DNA of 64,000 nt from Actinomadura craniellae. GTDB taxonomy: Bacteria > Actinomycetota > Actinomycetes > Streptosporangiales > Streptosporangiaceae. The stretch covers positions 185,754-249,753 of the forward strand of contig NZ_QLYX01000013.1 of assembly GCF_003289645.1 (NCBI RefSeq). The letters run 5' to 3'. The position numbers and the translations under genes were made by a program. The notes beneath the pieces are model-generated. The model did not search any database and had not been told where the DNA came from. It saw only the letters and a program-made list of their open reading frames with translations. Positions 62,366-64,000 of this stretch are shown here, one piece after another (the first letter of the stretch is position 1; each line of letters begins with the position of its first letter).

Positions 62366-63211
62366 ATGAGTGCGTCACTTGTCCTGCGGCGACGGCTGGC
62401 CGCTGAGCTGCGCGCCTTGCGGGCGCGTAAGGGCCTGTCCCAAGATGACGTCGCCGAGCACCTGGAGTCGTCGAGCAACAAGATCGTCAGGATCGAGAAC
62501 GCGCAGAGTTCGGTGAGCGCCAGCGACCTCCGCCAGTTGCTCATGCTCTTCGGGGCCGATGCCGAGACGCGGGACCGGCTGCTCGCTCTGGGGCGCGACG
62601 CCCGTAAGCGGGGTGGCTGGTGGTCGTCCTACCGTGACCTGTTGCCTGGCCCCTACGTGCAACTGGAGGCCGAGGCGTCGCTCGTCCGCACGTATCAGCC
62701 AAGCATCGTGCCGGGTCTGCTGCAGACCGCCGACTACGCGCGTGCGGTGGTGCGATCCGCCGACTCCCGCATCTCTTCGGACGAGGTGGAGCGGCGGGTG
62801 GCGGCACGGGGCAAGCGCCAGGAGCGGTTGCGCGCAGAGCACCCTCTTGCGTTGCGTGCGCTCGTCGACGAGGCGGCCCTGCGCCGGGGCGCGGGTGATC
62901 CCGGGACCACCCGGGAACAGATGGGGCACCTGATCGAGATGGCGAGGCTGCCGAACGTGAGTATCCGCGTGCTCGCGTTCGAGGCGGGCATCTACCCCTC
63001 GGTCGGCTGGCCCTTCGTGATCCTGACGTTCCCTGAGCCGGATGATCCTGATATCGGCTACATCGAGTACCGGACCGGTGCTCGATGCCTTGAGGAGGCG
63101 CGGGAGGTGGCGACCTGCCAGGCCGACTTTGGCCGCCTGACTCGTACCGCTTTGTCAGAGGATGACTCGGTTAAGCTGATCGAAAGGATGATCGCAGAGA
63201 TCGGGGTCTAG
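62366..63211 (+). CDS. XRE-family regulator with DUF5753
   Basis: 281 residues from ATG 62366, behind GGTGGGAG. The N-terminal XRE helix-turn-helix is RRRLAAELRALRARKGLSQ followed by DVAEHLESSSNKIVRIENAQ. The DUF5753 domain follows: RTYQPSIVPGLLQTADYARAVV, RQERLRAEHPLALRALVDEAAL, and NVSIRVLAFEAGIYPSVGWPFVIL. It is the actinomycete WhiJ-like regulator type. The DUF397 gene starts 2 nt after its stop, so the two are coupled. Confidence 0.92.
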   Translation: MSASLVLRRRLAAELRALRARKGLSQDDVAEHLESSSNKIVRIENAQSSVSASDLRQLLMLFGADAETRDRLLALGRDARKRGGWWSSYRDLLPGPYVQLEAEASLVRTYQPSIVPGLLQTADYARAVVRSADSRISSDEVERRVAARGKRQERLRAEHPLALRALVDEAALRRGAGDPGTTREQMGHLIEMARLPNVSIRVLAFEAGIYPSVGWPFVILTFPEPDDPDIGYIEYRTGARCLEEAREVATCQADFGRLTRTALSEDDSVKLIERMIAEIGV

Positions 63212-63213
63212 CA

Positions 63214-63408
63214 GTGGATCTTTCGCAGGCGGTCTGGCGGAAGAGCAGCCGGTCCGACACGCACGGCACTCAGTGCGTGGAGGTCGCGGCCCTGGCTGAG
63301 GCCGTGGCCGTTCGTGACTCCCGGCGGCCTGATGGGCGTCCTCTGATCATCACTCCGGCAGGCTGGGCGGCCTTCCTCGGCGATGTGAAGCGCGGCACGC
63401 TGGACTGA
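63214..63408 (+). CDS. DUF397 protein
   Basis: 64 residues from GTG 63214. DUF397 motifs: AVWRKSSRSDTHGTQCVEVA, VAVRDSRRPDGRPLIITPAGWAAFLGDVKRG. DUF397 proteins partner with XRE/DUF5753 regulators in actinomycetes and act in development or antibiotic control. Cotranscribed with the preceding regulator. Confidence 0.92.
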   Translation: MDLSQAVWRKSSRSDTHGTQCVEVAALAEAVAVRDSRRPDGRPLIITPAGWAAFLGDVKRGTLD

Positions 63409-63515
63409 CCCGGTCGGCACCGGAGCCGCACGATCACAGCGGCGGCGCATCGAGGTTGCCCGGGTCGACGCGTTGGTCGTGGGATGACTCCGCTGACCCG
63501 CGTAGACCTGTGCTG

Positions 63516-63558
63516 TTGCTGTCTGTGTTCACCCTGCTACAATGCGAACATATGTTCG
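63516..63558 (+). promoter_or_regulatory. SOS-type promoter of the DUF222 gene
   Basis: A -35-like TTGCTG (63516-63521), a 16-nt spacer and a near-consensus -10 TACAAT (63538-63543). CGAACATATGTTCG (63545-63558) is a perfect palindrome matching the actinobacterial LexA box (core GAAC-N4-GTTC). It sits at the expected start of transcription. LexA control is strongly suggested by sequence but untested. Confidence 0.8.
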
Positions 63559-63576
63559 ATCGAGGGGGTGTGTTCG

Positions 63577-63876
63577 ATGCTGTCGGAGGTGGTTCCCGAG
63601 GGCGGTGTCTGCCTTCCTGAGGGGTTGGCGGAGATGCCGCCGGGTCCGGGGTTGGCGACTGTGTTGGCATCGGTGGATCGGTCGCGGTTGTCGGGTTATG
63701 ACGCGGTGGTCGTTCTGCGGGCCAGGGCCCGGCAGGTGGCGCATGAGCAGGCGGAGTTGTACGCCGACATGGTGGAGGTGGCCGAGCGGGTGCGCCGGGA
63801 GGTGGTGGGCCTGCCGGGGGTGTGGGACAGCGATGTGCCGAAGTTCGCCGCGGCGGAGGTCGCGGCGGCGTTGTGA
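63577..63876 (+). pseudogene. DUF222 (13E12-type) gene, truncated by an insertion element
   Basis: 99 codons from ATG 63577, 8 nt after GAGGGGG. The sequence PPGPGLATVLASVDRSRLSGYDAVVVLRARARQ and VAHEQAELYADMVEVAERVRRE is the start of DUF222, found in SOS-linked 13E12/HNH-endonuclease-type proteins. It stops inside the conserved AAAEVAAAL segment, right where the IS3-like sequence begins, so most of the protein is missing. What follows the element cannot be seen. Confidence 0.75.
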
Positions 63877-64000
63877 GCTTCCCCCGTTTTGCCGGAGAGT
63901 TCCAGACCTGGTCTGATCGTTCAGACCTGGAAGGAAAGTTTTCGTGGCACCACCCCGTAAGTACCCCGATGAGCTGCGTGAACGAGCCGTGCGGCTGTAT
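63874..64000 (+). mobile_element. IS3-family-like element, left end (runs off the window)
   Basis: From about 63874 the sequence leaves the DUF222 frame and enters a leader of about 70 nt with CAGACCTGG repeated at 63903-63911 and 63922-63930, and CAGACC-t-GGTCTG at 63903-63915. An OrfA-type transposase start follows. The terminal inverted repeat may begin with TGAGCTTCCCCC at 63873-63884, but the partner end and target duplication are outside the window. Confidence 0.65.
63944..64000 (+). CDS. Transposase OrfA, N-terminus (partial)
   Basis: GTG 63944 follows AAGGAAAG and encodes VAPPRKYPDELRERAVRLY to the window edge. This is the typical opening of IS3-family OrfA helix-turn-helix proteins (RKYPxELRERAVRL). 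The rest is beyond the window. Confidence 0.75.
   Translation, partial: MAPPRKYPDELRERAVRLY

Overview
The window is a chromosomal segment of a very GC-rich actinomycete. Evidence: GC-rich codon use with many GTG/TTG starts, the actinobacterial housekeeping order rimM-trmD-rplS-lepB-rnhB-DUF2469-(yraN-comM-dprA)-xerC-M23-rpsB-tsf-pyrH-frr-cdsA-rlmN ... dxr-ispG, a conservon (cvnABCD), an XRE/DUF397/HATPase regulatory trio, an F420-type LLM oxidoreductase, and many genes with a TAnnnT-like -10 box 6-7 nt before the start codon and no ribosome binding site (leaderless). I would place it near Streptosporangiales/Thermomonosporaceae, but the sequence alone does not settle the family.

Layout. 1-16.3 kb: core translation, envelope and DNA-uptake/recombination genes in the conserved order. 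16.3-39.1 kb: an accessory block between rlmN and dxr, which lie much closer in relatives such as mycobacteria. It holds a small protein with four DivIVA-type motifs, DUF1963 and HIT proteins, an orphan DUF1778 antitoxin-like gene, a GNAT enzyme, a PH-domain membrane protein, the conservon, a coiled-coil membrane protein, PgeF, a WYL protein without an HTH, a YbdK-type ligase, citrate synthase, a phage-holin-like gene, a PucR regulator with a formaldehyde-dehydrogenase-like enzyme, an orphan solute-binding protein, an aldehyde dehydrogenase and a secreted trypsin-like protease. 39.2-45.6 kb: dxr and ispG (the MEP isoprenoid pathway) without the usual site-2 protease gene between them, a secreted S33 peptidase, a GNAT/DUF4081 protein and a subtilisin-like protease. 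45.7-53.2 kb: a DUF3037/HipA-like kinase pair, cyclase, LLM enzyme, DUF4870, thioesterase, PfkB kinase, and a two-component system divergent from a small secreted or anchored protein.

53.4-59.5 kb: two TetR-controlled units. The first is tetR/amidase with a perfect 24-bp palindrome in its intergenic region. The second is a tightly coupled membrane operon: two paralogous six-helix proteins followed by NorE-like (cytochrome oxidase subunit III) and NorF-like (subunit IV) proteins, with no catalytic oxidase subunit in the window. This operon is the best candidate here for an uncharacterised system. 59.6-63.4 kb: endonuclease V, a beta-lactamase-fold hydrolase and the XRE/DUF397/HATPase module. 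The window ends in a LexA/SOS-box-preceded DUF222 (13E12-type) gene cut by the left end of an IS3-like element.

Most other long open frames are GC-driven shadows on the opposite strand and are not annotated. I saw no tRNA, rRNA, CRISPR array or recognisable riboswitch.
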